From Roseomonas mucosa (GTDB lineage: Bacteria; Pseudomonadota; Alphaproteobacteria; Acetobacterales; Acetobacteraceae), in assembly GCA_945878375.1 (NCBI GenBank), contig CAMDWG010000015.1, forward strand, positions 1 through 64,000: 64,000 nucleotides of DNA, given 5' to 3'. Made by a program: the position numbers and the translations under genes. The notes beneath the pieces were generated by a model. The model saw only the letters and a list, made by a program, of their open reading frames with translations. It was not told the origin of the DNA and did not search any database. How positions within the stretch are numbered: the first letter of the stretch is position 1; the number at the start of each line of letters is the position of its first letter. Positions 57,051 through 64,000 of this stretch are shown piece after piece.

Positions 57051-60000
57051 ATGGGCAGCCTGCAGCGCCCCGAAGCCTCGCTTGAGGACAGGTGGAAGGC
57101 GGCGGGCGAGCCCGTCGTGATGACGGGCATCCAGGCGCTGGTGCGCCTGCCGCTGTTGCGCCGGCAGATGGATGCCGCGCTGGGCTGGAACACGGCGGGC
57201 TATATCAGTGGCTATCGCGGATCGCCGATCGGCGGCTACGACCAGCTGCTGCTGAAGGAAGAAGCGCGGCTGAAGGCGGCGAATATCGTCTTCAATCCCG
57301 GGCTGAACGAGGAACTGGCCGCGGCGGCGGTCTGGGGTACGCAGCAGGTCCACCTGTCCCCCGGCGCGCGGCATGAGGGTGTCTTCGGCATCTGGTACGG
57401 CAAGGGCCCCGGTACGGATCGCAGCGGCGATGTGCTGCGCCACGCCAATTCCGCCGGCACCACGCCGAAGGGCGGCGTGCTGGCGCTGTCGGGCGACGAT
57501 CCGGCCGCCAAATCCTCCACCGTCACCTCCGGCTGCGAGGTCACCTTCCAGGATGTGGAGATCCCGCTGCTCAACCCGGCCGAGGTGGCGGAGGTGCTGG
57601 AATTCGGCGTGAAGGGCCTCGCGCTCAGCCGCTTCGCCGGCACCTGGGTGGGGCTGAAATGCGTCGCCGAGACGATGGATGCCAGCGCGACGCTCCGCGT
57701 CGATCCGGCCGCCTATGCCACCGCCGCGCCGCGCTTCGACATGCCGGAAGATGGCGTCCATCTTCGCATCCCCGACCCCGCGGTGGCGCAGGAACGGCGG
57801 CTGCGCTTGTTCAAGCTGCCGGCGGCCAGCGCCTTCGCGCGCGCCAATGGCTTCGACCGCCTTGTGGTGGACAGCCCCAATGCCCGCTTCGGCATCGCCG
57901 TGCGCGGCAAGGCTTTCGCCACGCTGCGCCAGGCGCTGGCCGATGCCGGCATCGCGCCGGACTTCGCCCGCGCCAATGGGCTTCGCATCTGGAAGGTCGG
58001 GCTGGCCTGGCCGCTGGATGCCGAAGGCGCGCGCGCCTTCGCGCAGGGGCTGGAGGAAGTGCTGGTGATCGAGGATCGCCGCGCCTTCCTGGAGCCGCAG
58101 CTGAAGGATGCGCTCTATCCGCTCGCCACGCGTCCGCGCGTGGTCGGCAAGCGCGATGAGCGCGGGGCGCCGCTGCTGTCGGAACTCGGCGAACTCGATT
58201 CCGCGCAGATCCTGCGCGCGCTCGCGCAGCGCCTGCCGCCGGCGCTTCGTACCGAGGCGCTGGCCGCCCGGCTGCGGGAGATCGAGGCGCTGGAACGCGG
58301 CGCGGCGGACCCGCTGGTCGCGCGCGATCCCTTCTTCTGTCCGGGCTGCCCGCACAACACCAGCACGCGCGTGCCCGAAGGCTCGCGTGGCCTGGCCGGC
58401 ATCGGCTGCCATTGGCTGGTCACCAAGATGCCGGAACGGGAGACCGGCGCCTTCACCCAGATGGGTGGGGAAGGCGCGCCCTGGCTCGGCATCGCGCCCT
58501 TCACGGATGAGAAGCACGTCTTCGTGAATATCGGCGACGGGACCTGGGCGCATAGCGGCTCGCTCGCGCTGCGCGCCGCCGTCGCGGGCGGGGCGAACAT
58601 CACCTACAAGGTGCTGGTGAATTCCGCCGTCGCGATGACCGGCGGGCAGCATGTCGAAGGCGATCCCGGCGTGCCGCGCATCGCCGCCCAGATCCGGGCG
58701 GAAGGCGTCCAGCGCATCGCCATCGTCTCCGACGATCCGGACCGCCACCGGGGCGATCCGGAGATCCCGGCCGGCGTCACCTTCCACCCGCGCGCGGAAC
58801 TGGATGCGGTGCAGAAGGCGCTGCGGGAGAGCCCTGGCGTCTCCGCCCTGATCTATGACCAGGAATGCGCCACCGAACGCCGCCGGAAGCGCAAGCGCGG
58901 CACCGCCGCACTCGCCACGCGCCGCGCCGTGATCAATCCGCGCGTATGCGAGGATTGCGGCGAATGCTCCCGCGTCTCCAACTGCATCGCGGTGGAACCG
59001 CTGGCGACGCCATGGGGCCGCAAGCGCCGGATCGACCAATCCGCCTGCAACCAGGACCTGTCCTGCGTGCAGGGGTTCTGCCCGTCCTTCGTCACGCTGG
59101 TCGGCGCGGAGCCCGCCAGGCCACAGGCCATCGCGACGCCGGATGGCGCCTTGCCCGATCCGACGCTGCCGGAGCCGGTGGATGGACGCGCCTGGAACAT
59201 CCTGGTCGCCGGCGTCGGCGGGCAGGGTGTCACGGCGCTCGGTGCGATCCTCGCAATGGCGGCGCATGTCGATGGCCGCGCGACCCGCAGCGTGGACACG
59301 CTCGGCTTCGCGCAGAAGGGCGGCGGGGTCTATGTGCAGCTGCGCATCGGCCGCCCCGGCGCGGGGGAGGAGACGATCCCCGCGCCGCGCATCGGCGCGG
59401 GCCAGGCCGATCTGCTGATCGCCTCCGACATGGTGGTCGCGCATGGGCGCAATGCGCGCCCGCTGCTCGGCCGTGACCGCAGCGTCGCCATCGTGAATGC
59501 CGACATGGCGCCGACCGCGAGTTTCGTGCGCGATACCGCCACCCGCTACGACACGCAGGCGATGCTGGACAGCCTGCGCGATGCCTGCCACGAGACCCAC
59601 GCGCTGCACGCCTCGGCCGAGGTGGTTCGGGCGCTGGGCGATGCGATCCATCTGAATATCTGGCTGCTCGGCGTCGCCTTCCAGCGCGGGCTGGTGCCGA
59701 TCTCGGCCGCCGCGATCGAGCAGGCGATCCGCCTGAATGGCGCGCAGGTGGAGCGCAACCTCGCCGCCTTCGCGCTCGGTCGCCGCGCGCTGCTTGATGG
59801 GATGGAGGCTGCGCCGGCGCCGCCCGAGACGCTGGATGCGTTGGTGGCGCGCTGCGTCGCGGATCTCACCGACTACCAGGATGCGCGCTACGCCGCCCGC
59901 TACGCGGACTTCGTCGCGAAGGTGCGCGCGGCGGAAGCGCCGCTGGGCGCGGAGCGCCTGTCGCACGCGGTGGCGGTGCAGCTGCATCGCCTGATGGCCT

Positions 60001-60449
60001 TCAAGGATGAATACGAGGTCGCGCGGCTGCATAGCCTGCCCGCATGGCGCGCCCAGCTTGCCCGCGATTTTGCGGGCACCCCGCGCATCGAGCTGAACCT
60101 GGCCCCGCCGATGCTGTCGAAGACGGACCCGAACAGCGGCCTGCCGGCCAAGCGCCGCTTCGGGCCGTGGATGCTCTCGGCCATGGGCCTGCTGCGGCAC
60201 GGCAAGGCGCTGCGCTTCACGCCGCTAGACCCCTTCGGCCACACCGAGGAGCGGCGGATGGAACGCGCGCTGATCGAGGACTACCGTAGGGCGATCGAGG
60301 GATTCCTGCCGAAGCTTGCTGGCGCGAACCACGCCGCGATCTGCGATTGGGCCGAGGCCGCCGCCGGCATCAAGGGCTTCGGCCCGATCAAGGCGCGCAA
60401 CGTGGTGAAGGTCCGCGCGCGCTGGCAGGAGATCGCGGCGGGGCTGTAG
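57051..60449 (+). CDS. Fused indolepyruvate ferredoxin oxidoreductase (IorA-IorB type)
   Basis: A 1132-residue cytosolic 2-oxoacid oxidoreductase. The N-terminal pyrimidine-binding region contains YISGYRGSPIGGYDQ (about 45-60). Fe-S residues lie in FFCPGCPHNTS near 427-437, the TPP/Mg site in NIGDGTWAHSGSLALR near 492-507, and another cysteine cluster in CEDCGECSRVSNC and SVQGFCP-like sequence near 632-680. The fused gamma domain begins VAGVGGQGVTALGAILAMAAH near 719, and a C-terminal DUF6537-like domain runs from about 900. It decarboxylates aryl- or branched-chain 2-oxo acids to acyl-CoA with ferredoxin reduction. The acyl-CoA dehydrogenase at 60559 could use its product. Confidence 0.9.
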   Translation: MGSLQRPEASLEDRWKAAGEPVVMTGIQALVRLPLLRRQMDAALGWNTAGYISGYRGSPIGGYDQLLLKEEARLKAANIVFNPGLNEELAAAAVWGTQQVHLSPGARHEGVFGIWYGKGPGTDRSGDVLRHANSAGTTPKGGVLALSGDDPAAKSSTVTSGCEVTFQDVEIPLLNPAEVAEVLEFGVKGLALSRFAGTWVGLKCVAETMDASATLRVDPAAYATAAPRFDMPEDGVHLRIPDPAVAQERRLRLFKLPAASAFARANGFDRLVVDSPNARFGIAVRGKAFATLRQALADAGIAPDFARANGLRIWKVGLAWPLDAEGARAFAQGLEEVLVIEDRRAFLEPQLKDALYPLATRPRVVGKRDERGAPLLSELGELDSAQILRALAQRLPPALRTEALAARLREIEALERGAADPLVARDPFFCPGCPHNTSTRVPEGSRGLAGIGCHWLVTKMPERETGAFTQMGGEGAPWLGIAPFTDEKHVFVNIGDGTWAHSGSLALRAAVAGGANITYKVLVNSAVAMTGGQHVEGDPGVPRIAAQIRAEGVQRIAIVSDDPDRHRGDPEIPAGVTFHPRAELDAVQKALRESPGVSALIYDQECATERRRKRKRGTAALATRRAVINPRVCEDCGECSRVSNCIAVEPLATPWGRKRRIDQSACNQDLSCVQGFCPSFVTLVGAEPARPQAIATPDGALPDPTLPEPVDGRAWNILVAGVGGQGVTALGAILAMAAHVDGRATRSVDTLGFAQKGGGVYVQLRIGRPGAGEETIPAPRIGAGQADLLIASDMVVAHGRNARPLLGRDRSVAIVNADMAPTASFVRDTATRYDTQAMLDSLRDACHETHALHASAEVVRALGDAIHLNIWLLGVAFQRGLVPISAAAIEQAIRLNGAQVERNLAAFALGRRALLDGMEAAPAPPETLDALVARCVADLTDYQDARYAARYADFVAKVRAAEAPLGAERLSHAVAVQLHRLMAFKDEYEVARLHSLPAWRAQLARDFAGTPRIELNLAPPMLSKTDPNSGLPAKRRFGPWMLSAMGLLRHGKALRFTPLDPFGHTEERRMERALIEDYRRAIEGFLPKLAGANHAAICDWAEAAAGIKGFGPIKARNVVKVRARWQEIAAGL

Positions 60450-60480
60450 GTGGCGCCGCTGGATGTCGGAGGCTGGTCGC

Positions 60481-60524
60481 GCCCCCACCCGCCCTCGCGG
60501 CATACCGCGTGGGCGGGAGGGGGC
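60481..60524. repeat. Long GC-rich hairpin between oxidoreductase and acyl-CoA dehydrogenase genes
   Basis: A 20-base left arm (60481-60500, starting GCCCCCACCCGCCC) pairs with 60505-60524 (ending GGGCGGGAGGGGGC) at 18 of 20 positions around CATA. There is no T run. The arms share GCCCCC and GGCGGGAGGGGGC with the hairpin at 13128-13158, suggesting a dispersed repeat or processing signal. Confidence 0.6.
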
Positions 60525-60558
60525 CCGACCCACCTGCCAGACGCAGAGGAACGCCCGA

Positions 60559-61716
60559 ATGCCACCCGATGAGGCCGCCGCCTTCGACCTGCCCGAGGCC
60601 ACGCGCGAACTCCGCGACGTGGCGCTGGCCTTCGCCCGCGACCGGCTCGCGCCCCACGCCCAGGAGTGGGATGAACGTCGGCACCTGCCCGTCGATGTGC
60701 TGCGCGAAGCCGCCGGCCTCGGCATGGCCGGTCTCTATGTGCGGGAGGATTCGGGCGGCGCCGGTCTCTCGCGGTTGGATGCGGCTGTGGTGTTCGAGGC
60801 GCTGGCGACCGGCTGCCCGACCATCTCCGCCTTCCTGTCCATCCACAACATGGTCGCCTGGATGATCGACAGCTTCGGCAGCGACGCGCAGCGCGCGGCC
60901 TGGCTGCCAAGCCTGCTGACGATGGAGAAGATCGCCAGCTACTGCCTGACGGAGCCCGGCGCTGGCAGCGACGCCGCGGCGCTGTCCACGCGTGCCGTGC
61001 GGGACAACCAGGGCTATGTGCTGAACGGTGTGAAGCAGTTCATCAGCGGCGCGGGCGTGTCGGATCTCTACCTGACCATGGTCCGCACCGGCGGGCCGGG
61101 CGCCCATGGCATCTCCGCGCTGCTGGTGCCGAAGGATGCGCCTGGTCTGTCCTTTGGTGCCAATGAGAAGAAGATGGGCTGGAACGCCCAGCCCACGCGC
61201 CAGGTGATCTTCGAGGATGCGCGCATCGCCGCCGATGCACTGCTGGGCGAGGAAGGGCAGGGGTTCCGCTTCGCCATGGCGGGGCTCGATGGCGGCAGGC
61301 TCAACATCGGCGCGTGCAGCCTGGGCGGCGCGCAACGCGCGCTTGAGATCGCGCTGGCCTATGTGAAGGAACGCCGCGCCTTCGGGCAGGCGGTGGAGAG
61401 GTTCCAGGCCACGCAGTTCCGCCTGGCCGACATGGCGACGGAGCTGGAGGCGGCGCGCACCCTGCTCTGGCGCGCCTGCGCGAAGCTCGACACGAAGGCG
61501 CCCGACGCCACCGCCTTCTGCGCCATGGCCAAGCGCTTCGCGACCGACACCGGCTTCCGCGTGGCGGATGAGGCGCTGCAGCTGCTCGGCGGCTATGGCT
61601 ACCTGGCGGATTACGGGATCGAAAAGATCGTGCGCGACCTGCGGGTCCATCGCATCCTGGAAGGCACCAACGAGATCATGCGCGTGATCGTCGCGCGGGG
61701 CCTGCTCGGGCGCTGA
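60559..61716 (+). CDS. Acyl-CoA dehydrogenase (isobutyryl-CoA dehydrogenase-like)
   Basis: A 385-residue flavoenzyme: N-terminal helical domain, middle beta domain with YCLTEPGAGSDAAALST (FAD contact) near 132-148, and C-terminal helical domain with RRAFGQAVERFQATQFRLADM, QLLGGYGYLADYGIEKIVRD and LEGTNEIMR carrying the likely catalytic base E368. The layout resembles branched short-chain (isobutyryl-type) dehydrogenases. It introduces a 2,3 double bond into an acyl-CoA and reduces electron-transfer flavoprotein. The gene follows the 2-oxoacid oxidoreductase by 109 bases, with GAGGAAC as ribosome site. Confidence 0.9.
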   Translation: MPPDEAAAFDLPEATRELRDVALAFARDRLAPHAQEWDERRHLPVDVLREAAGLGMAGLYVREDSGGAGLSRLDAAVVFEALATGCPTISAFLSIHNMVAWMIDSFGSDAQRAAWLPSLLTMEKIASYCLTEPGAGSDAAALSTRAVRDNQGYVLNGVKQFISGAGVSDLYLTMVRTGGPGAHGISALLVPKDAPGLSFGANEKKMGWNAQPTRQVIFEDARIAADALLGEEGQGFRFAMAGLDGGRLNIGACSLGGAQRALEIALAYVKERRAFGQAVERFQATQFRLADMATELEAARTLLWRACAKLDTKAPDATAFCAMAKRFATDTGFRVADEALQLLGGYGYLADYGIEKIVRDLRVHRILEGTNEIMRVIVARGLLGR

Positions 61717-61770
61717 GACGGCCGTTCATTCCGCTGGCGCCCCGACCGGGCCCGGGGTAGTCTCCGCCCC

Positions 61771-62133
61771 ATGCGCCGCCTTCTCTTGCCTGCCCTGCTG
61801 TGCGCCCTGTCACCGCTCGCCGCCCTGCCGGCGCAGGGACAGGTGTTGCGATCCGTCGTCGTGCCGGCGGATGCCCCGGTGGCGGTGCCGCCGCGCGGCC
61901 AGCCCCTGCCCAGCCGCATCGGCATCCCCGCAGGACTACCGGCCCAGGGCAGGGCGCCTGCCCTTGGCCCGGCGCCTGCGATGCCGTCCGGGGCGGCGCT
62001 GGCCGGGACCGCACCGACGGGCCTGGCCGCCGCGCCGGCGGCGCTGCTGCCGCTCGCCGCCGCCATGATCTTCGGCGGTGCGCTGGCCGGCGGTGGCGGG
62101 GGCGGCACGGGCGCGCCAGCCGTCACGCGCTGA
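61771..62133 (+). CDS. Small exported Ala/Pro/Gly-rich protein
   Basis: A 120-residue protein with a signal peptide (RRLLLPALLCALSPLAALPAQG, cleavage near 22). The mature part is low-complexity Ala/Pro/Gly with a hydrophobic segment at about 85-105 and a run of glycines near the end (ALAGGGGGGTGAPAV). It is not recognised and may be an envelope-associated peptide. Such composition can also arise by chance in GC-rich DNA; the good signal peptide is the main support. Confidence 0.5.
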   Translation: MRRLLLPALLCALSPLAALPAQGQVLRSVVVPADAPVAVPPRGQPLPSRIGIPAGLPAQGRAPALGPAPAMPSGAALAGTAPTGLAAAPAALLPLAAAMIFGGALAGGGGGGTGAPAVTR

Positions 62134-62222
62134 AGGCGAACCATCATCCTGGTTGAAGGGGCGCGGGTGGACGGGCGCCCCCCGGCCCGGCCATGCTTGG
62201 CCGCACAAGCCAGGATCAGCCC

Positions 62223-63620
62223 ATGCCCAATCGCGACGGCGCCATCGCACGCGCCCATGCCTTTTTCGACGATGGCGGTTTCCAGGACCTGCTCGCGCGC
62301 CTGGTCGCCATCCCCTCCACATCGCAGGAGCCGGACGGCGCGCCCGCGCTGCGCCAGTATCTCGATCACGCGATCCGCCCCTGGCTCGACCGCCTCGGCT
62401 TCGAAAGCGCCATCCACCCGAACCCGCTGCCCGGCTTTGGCCCGATCCTGACCGCGACCCGCATCGAGGATCCGGCGCGGCCGACCGTGTTGCTCTACGG
62501 CCATGGCGACACGGTGCGCGGCCTGGAGGACCAATGGCAGGCCGGGCTGCTTCCCTGGGCGCTCACCGATGCCGGGGACCGCTGGTACGGGCGCGGCACC
62601 GCGGACAACAAGGGCCAGCACGCCATCAACCTCGCGGCGCTGGAAGCGGTGCTGGCCGAACGCGGCGGCAAGCTGAACGCCAATGTGAAATTCGTGCTGG
62701 AGATGGCGGAAGAACGCGGGTCCCGCGGCCTCAAGGAGTTCGTGGCCGCGCAGCGCGACCATCTGGCGGCCGATGCGCTGATCGCGTCTGACGGGCCGCG
62801 CGTGACGCCGGACCTGCCGACCATCGCGACCGGCACGCGCGGCACCTTCCATTTCGACCTGGTGGTGAAGCTGCGGGATGGCGGCGTGCATTCCGGCCAT
62901 TGGGGCGGGCTGACGCGCGACCCGGCGATCCTGCTGGCCCATGCCATCGCCGGGATCGCCGACCGCGACGGCCGCATCCTGGTGCGCGACTGGCTGCCGC
63001 CGGGCGGTGTCGCGCCCGCCGTGCGCGCGGTGCTGGAAGGCTGCCCGGTGGGTGGCGGCGAAGGGGCCGCGACGATCGATGCAAGCTGGGGCGAGCCCGG
63101 ACTGACGGCGGCCGAGAAGATCTATGGCTGGTGCAGCTTCATCGTGCTCGCCATGGTTGCCGGCCGGCCGGAGAACCCGGTGAACGCGGTGGCGCCGGAG
63201 GCCCGCGCGCATTGCCAGATCCGCTACACGGTCGATGCCGATCCGGCCCGCTTCGCGCCGGCGCTGCGCGCGCATCTCGACGCGCTGGGGATGGACTTCG
63301 TCGCCATCGAGAACGCCGCCATCCGCATGCCCGCCAGCCGCACCGCGCCCGACCATCCTTGGGTGCGCTGGGCGCAGGCCTCGATGGAACGCAGCCTCGG
63401 CAAGCGGGTGCAGGTCATCCCGAATTCCTCGGGCGGGCTGCCGGGGGATGTGTTCGTGGACCATCTCGGCGTGCCGCTGGTCTGGGTGCCGCACAGCTAC
63501 AATGGCTGCAAGCAGCACGGGCCGGACGAGCATCTGCTGAAGTCGGCCGCACGTGAGGGCATCGGCGCCTTCGCGGGCCTGTGGTGGGACCTGGGCGAGG
63601 ATGGCGCGCCGCCGCGCTGA
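62223..63620 (+). CDS. M20 family metallopeptidase
   Basis: A 465-residue zinc peptidase of the carnosinase/ArgE-like M20 type. Metal-site motifs: VLLYGHGDTVRG near 82-93, WYGRGTADNKGQHAIN near 122-137, and VLEMAEERGSRG near 159-170 with the catalytic Glu. The dimerisation domain shows DGGVHSGHWGG near 219-229, and the final metal ligand lies in NGCKQHGPDEH near 434-444. It hydrolyses dipeptides or N-acyl amino acids; exact substrates are unknown. No signal peptide, so cytosolic. Start ATG at 62223. Confidence 0.88.
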   Translation: MPNRDGAIARAHAFFDDGGFQDLLARLVAIPSTSQEPDGAPALRQYLDHAIRPWLDRLGFESAIHPNPLPGFGPILTATRIEDPARPTVLLYGHGDTVRGLEDQWQAGLLPWALTDAGDRWYGRGTADNKGQHAINLAALEAVLAERGGKLNANVKFVLEMAEERGSRGLKEFVAAQRDHLAADALIASDGPRVTPDLPTIATGTRGTFHFDLVVKLRDGGVHSGHWGGLTRDPAILLAHAIAGIADRDGRILVRDWLPPGGVAPAVRAVLEGCPVGGGEGAATIDASWGEPGLTAAEKIYGWCSFIVLAMVAGRPENPVNAVAPEARAHCQIRYTVDADPARFAPALRAHLDALGMDFVAIENAAIRMPASRTAPDHPWVRWAQASMERSLGKRVQVIPNSSGGLPGDVFVDHLGVPLVWVPHSYNGCKQHGPDEHLLKSAAREGIGAFAGLWWDLGEDGAPPR

Positions 63621-63652
63621 GACACCCCGCCAGGGTCCAGGCCGGGCGGATG

Positions 63653-63671
63653 GGTAACTTGTCATGTTACC
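63653..63671. promoter_or_regulatory. Palindrome upstream of the EF-hand gene
   Basis: GGTAAC (63653-63658) and GTTACC (63666-63671) form a perfect inverted repeat with a 7-base spacer, about 100 bases before the EF-hand start. It is noticeably AT-richer than its surroundings and lies in a 151-base intergenic gap, as expected for an operator. No T run, so not a terminator for the peptidase gene. Confidence 0.45.
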
Positions 63672-63771
63672 TTTCCTCACCGGCCGAGACCCTGGCCGTA
63701 ATCCGCGCGTTGCATCAGGGGCTCATCCTGCCTGTGTTGCCGGTGTGGACCGGCCGAAGGAGACCACCCCG

Positions 63772-64000
63772 ATGAAGACCTCTCGCCTTGTCCTGCTGGC
63801 CGGCGGCGCGCTGCTCGCGGCCGGCGCGCTGGCCATCCCCGCCTTCGCCCAGACTGGCCCCGGCCATCACCACCATCGCGGCGGCTTCGCGGTCGGGGAG
63901 GCTTTCGCCCGCGCCGACGCCAACAATGACAACCGCGTGACGCTGGAAGAAGGCCGCACCTGGCTCGCCGCCCGCTTCGCGGAGGTGGATGGCAACCGCG
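63772..64000 (+). CDS. Exported EF-hand protein (cut by window end)
   Basis: The first 76 codons of a + strand gene that continues beyond the window. A signal peptide (LVLLAGGALLAAGALAIPAFAQ) is followed by a His-rich stretch (GPGHHHHRGG), then a canonical calcium loop DANNDNRVTLEEG and the start of a second one (EVDGNR). It is probably a periplasmic calcium-binding protein; the His run might bind metals. AAGGAGACC precedes the ATG. The palindrome at 63653 could regulate it. Confidence 0.78.
   Translation, partial: MKTSRLVLLAGGALLAAGALAIPAFAQTGPGHHHHRGGFAVGEAFARADANNDNRVTLEEGRTWLAARFAEVDGNR

Noticed and set aside
56187-60200. A minus-strand open frame of over 1300 codons opposite the indolepyruvate oxidoreductase gene
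   Set aside because: It is Arg/His/Gly-rich with no recognisable domain, and the + strand gene is clearly real; high GC removes stop codons on the opposite strand.

Overview
The window is GC-rich (roughly 70 %) chromosomal DNA from an alphaproteobacterium, most likely an Acetobacteraceae member close to Roseomonas. The grounds are codon use, the many orphan solute-binding proteins, the LysR-linked catabolic operons, the cbb3 oxidase operon and the soil-type metabolic genes. No rRNA, tRNA or CRISPR array was seen. All names come from reading the translations; no database search was run.

Layout. 1-2.8 kb: a terminator, a secreted catalase-family peroxidase and a class-V aminotransferase. 2.8-9.0 kb: a LysR gene followed by an operon for the protocatechuate/gallate 4,5-cleavage route (GalB-type hydratase, CHA aldolase, LigI lactonase), with a 4,5-dihydroxyphthalate decarboxylase-like gene, an orphan tripartite-tricarboxylate binding protein and an unassigned dehydrogenase. 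9.3-14.8 kb: a glyoxalase-fold protein, a flavoprotein, an Asp/Glu racemase-family protein, an M20 amidohydrolase and amino-acid ABC components. 14.8-17.1 kb: two methyltransferase-like genes of surface-polysaccharide type, the FkbM gene being visibly less GC-biased, closed by CTAG-bounded palindromes. 17.1-22.0 kb: an MFS transporter, a secreted protein, a second racemase-family protein, an M48 protease with LemA, and a FrnE-like oxidoreductase.

22.05-23.5 kb: an IS5-type insertion sequence with 13-bp inverted repeats. It sits in a CTAG site at the edge of one of two CTAG-bounded palindromic elements. The second element forms the last 21 codons and the stop codon of an aminotransferase (23.4-24.6 kb), which is coupled to an AlkA-type glycosylase. 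25.5-27.7 kb: an OmpR/EnvZ-type two-component system. 27.7-33.4 kb: a formylglycine-generating enzyme, arylsulfatase, aquaporin Z and HAD-hydrolase operon with a divergent LysR. 33.3-39.1 kb: a gamma-glutamylcyclotransferase, a lactate-permease-family transporter, and a TRAP transporter (SBP, DctQ, DctM) coupled to a second glycosylase. 39.1-44.1 kb: an RNase Z-like protein, a photolyase-family protein with permuted domains, an M81 peptidase, an RlpA-like protein and a TauE/SafE-type membrane protein.

44.2-47.2 kb: a 1008-residue RTX protein encoded by highly repetitive DNA. 47.2-56.3 kb: the complete ccoNOQP-ccoGHIS operon for a high-affinity cbb3 oxidase and its copper/heme assembly, with a perfect FNR/FixK box that also faces a divergent DUF2189 gene, and an extra 59-residue membrane ORF at the operon's end. 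56.4-64.0 kb: a secreted protein, a fused indolepyruvate ferredoxin oxidoreductase, an acyl-CoA dehydrogenase, an M20 peptidase and the start of a secreted EF-hand protein cut by the window edge.

Taken together, the genes describe an aerobic to micro-aerobic heterotroph scavenging aromatic acids, organic acids, sulfate esters and peptides. The least conventional signals are the CTAG-bounded palindromes, one of them translated, the permuted photolyase, and small ORFs or hairpins wedged between coupled genes.
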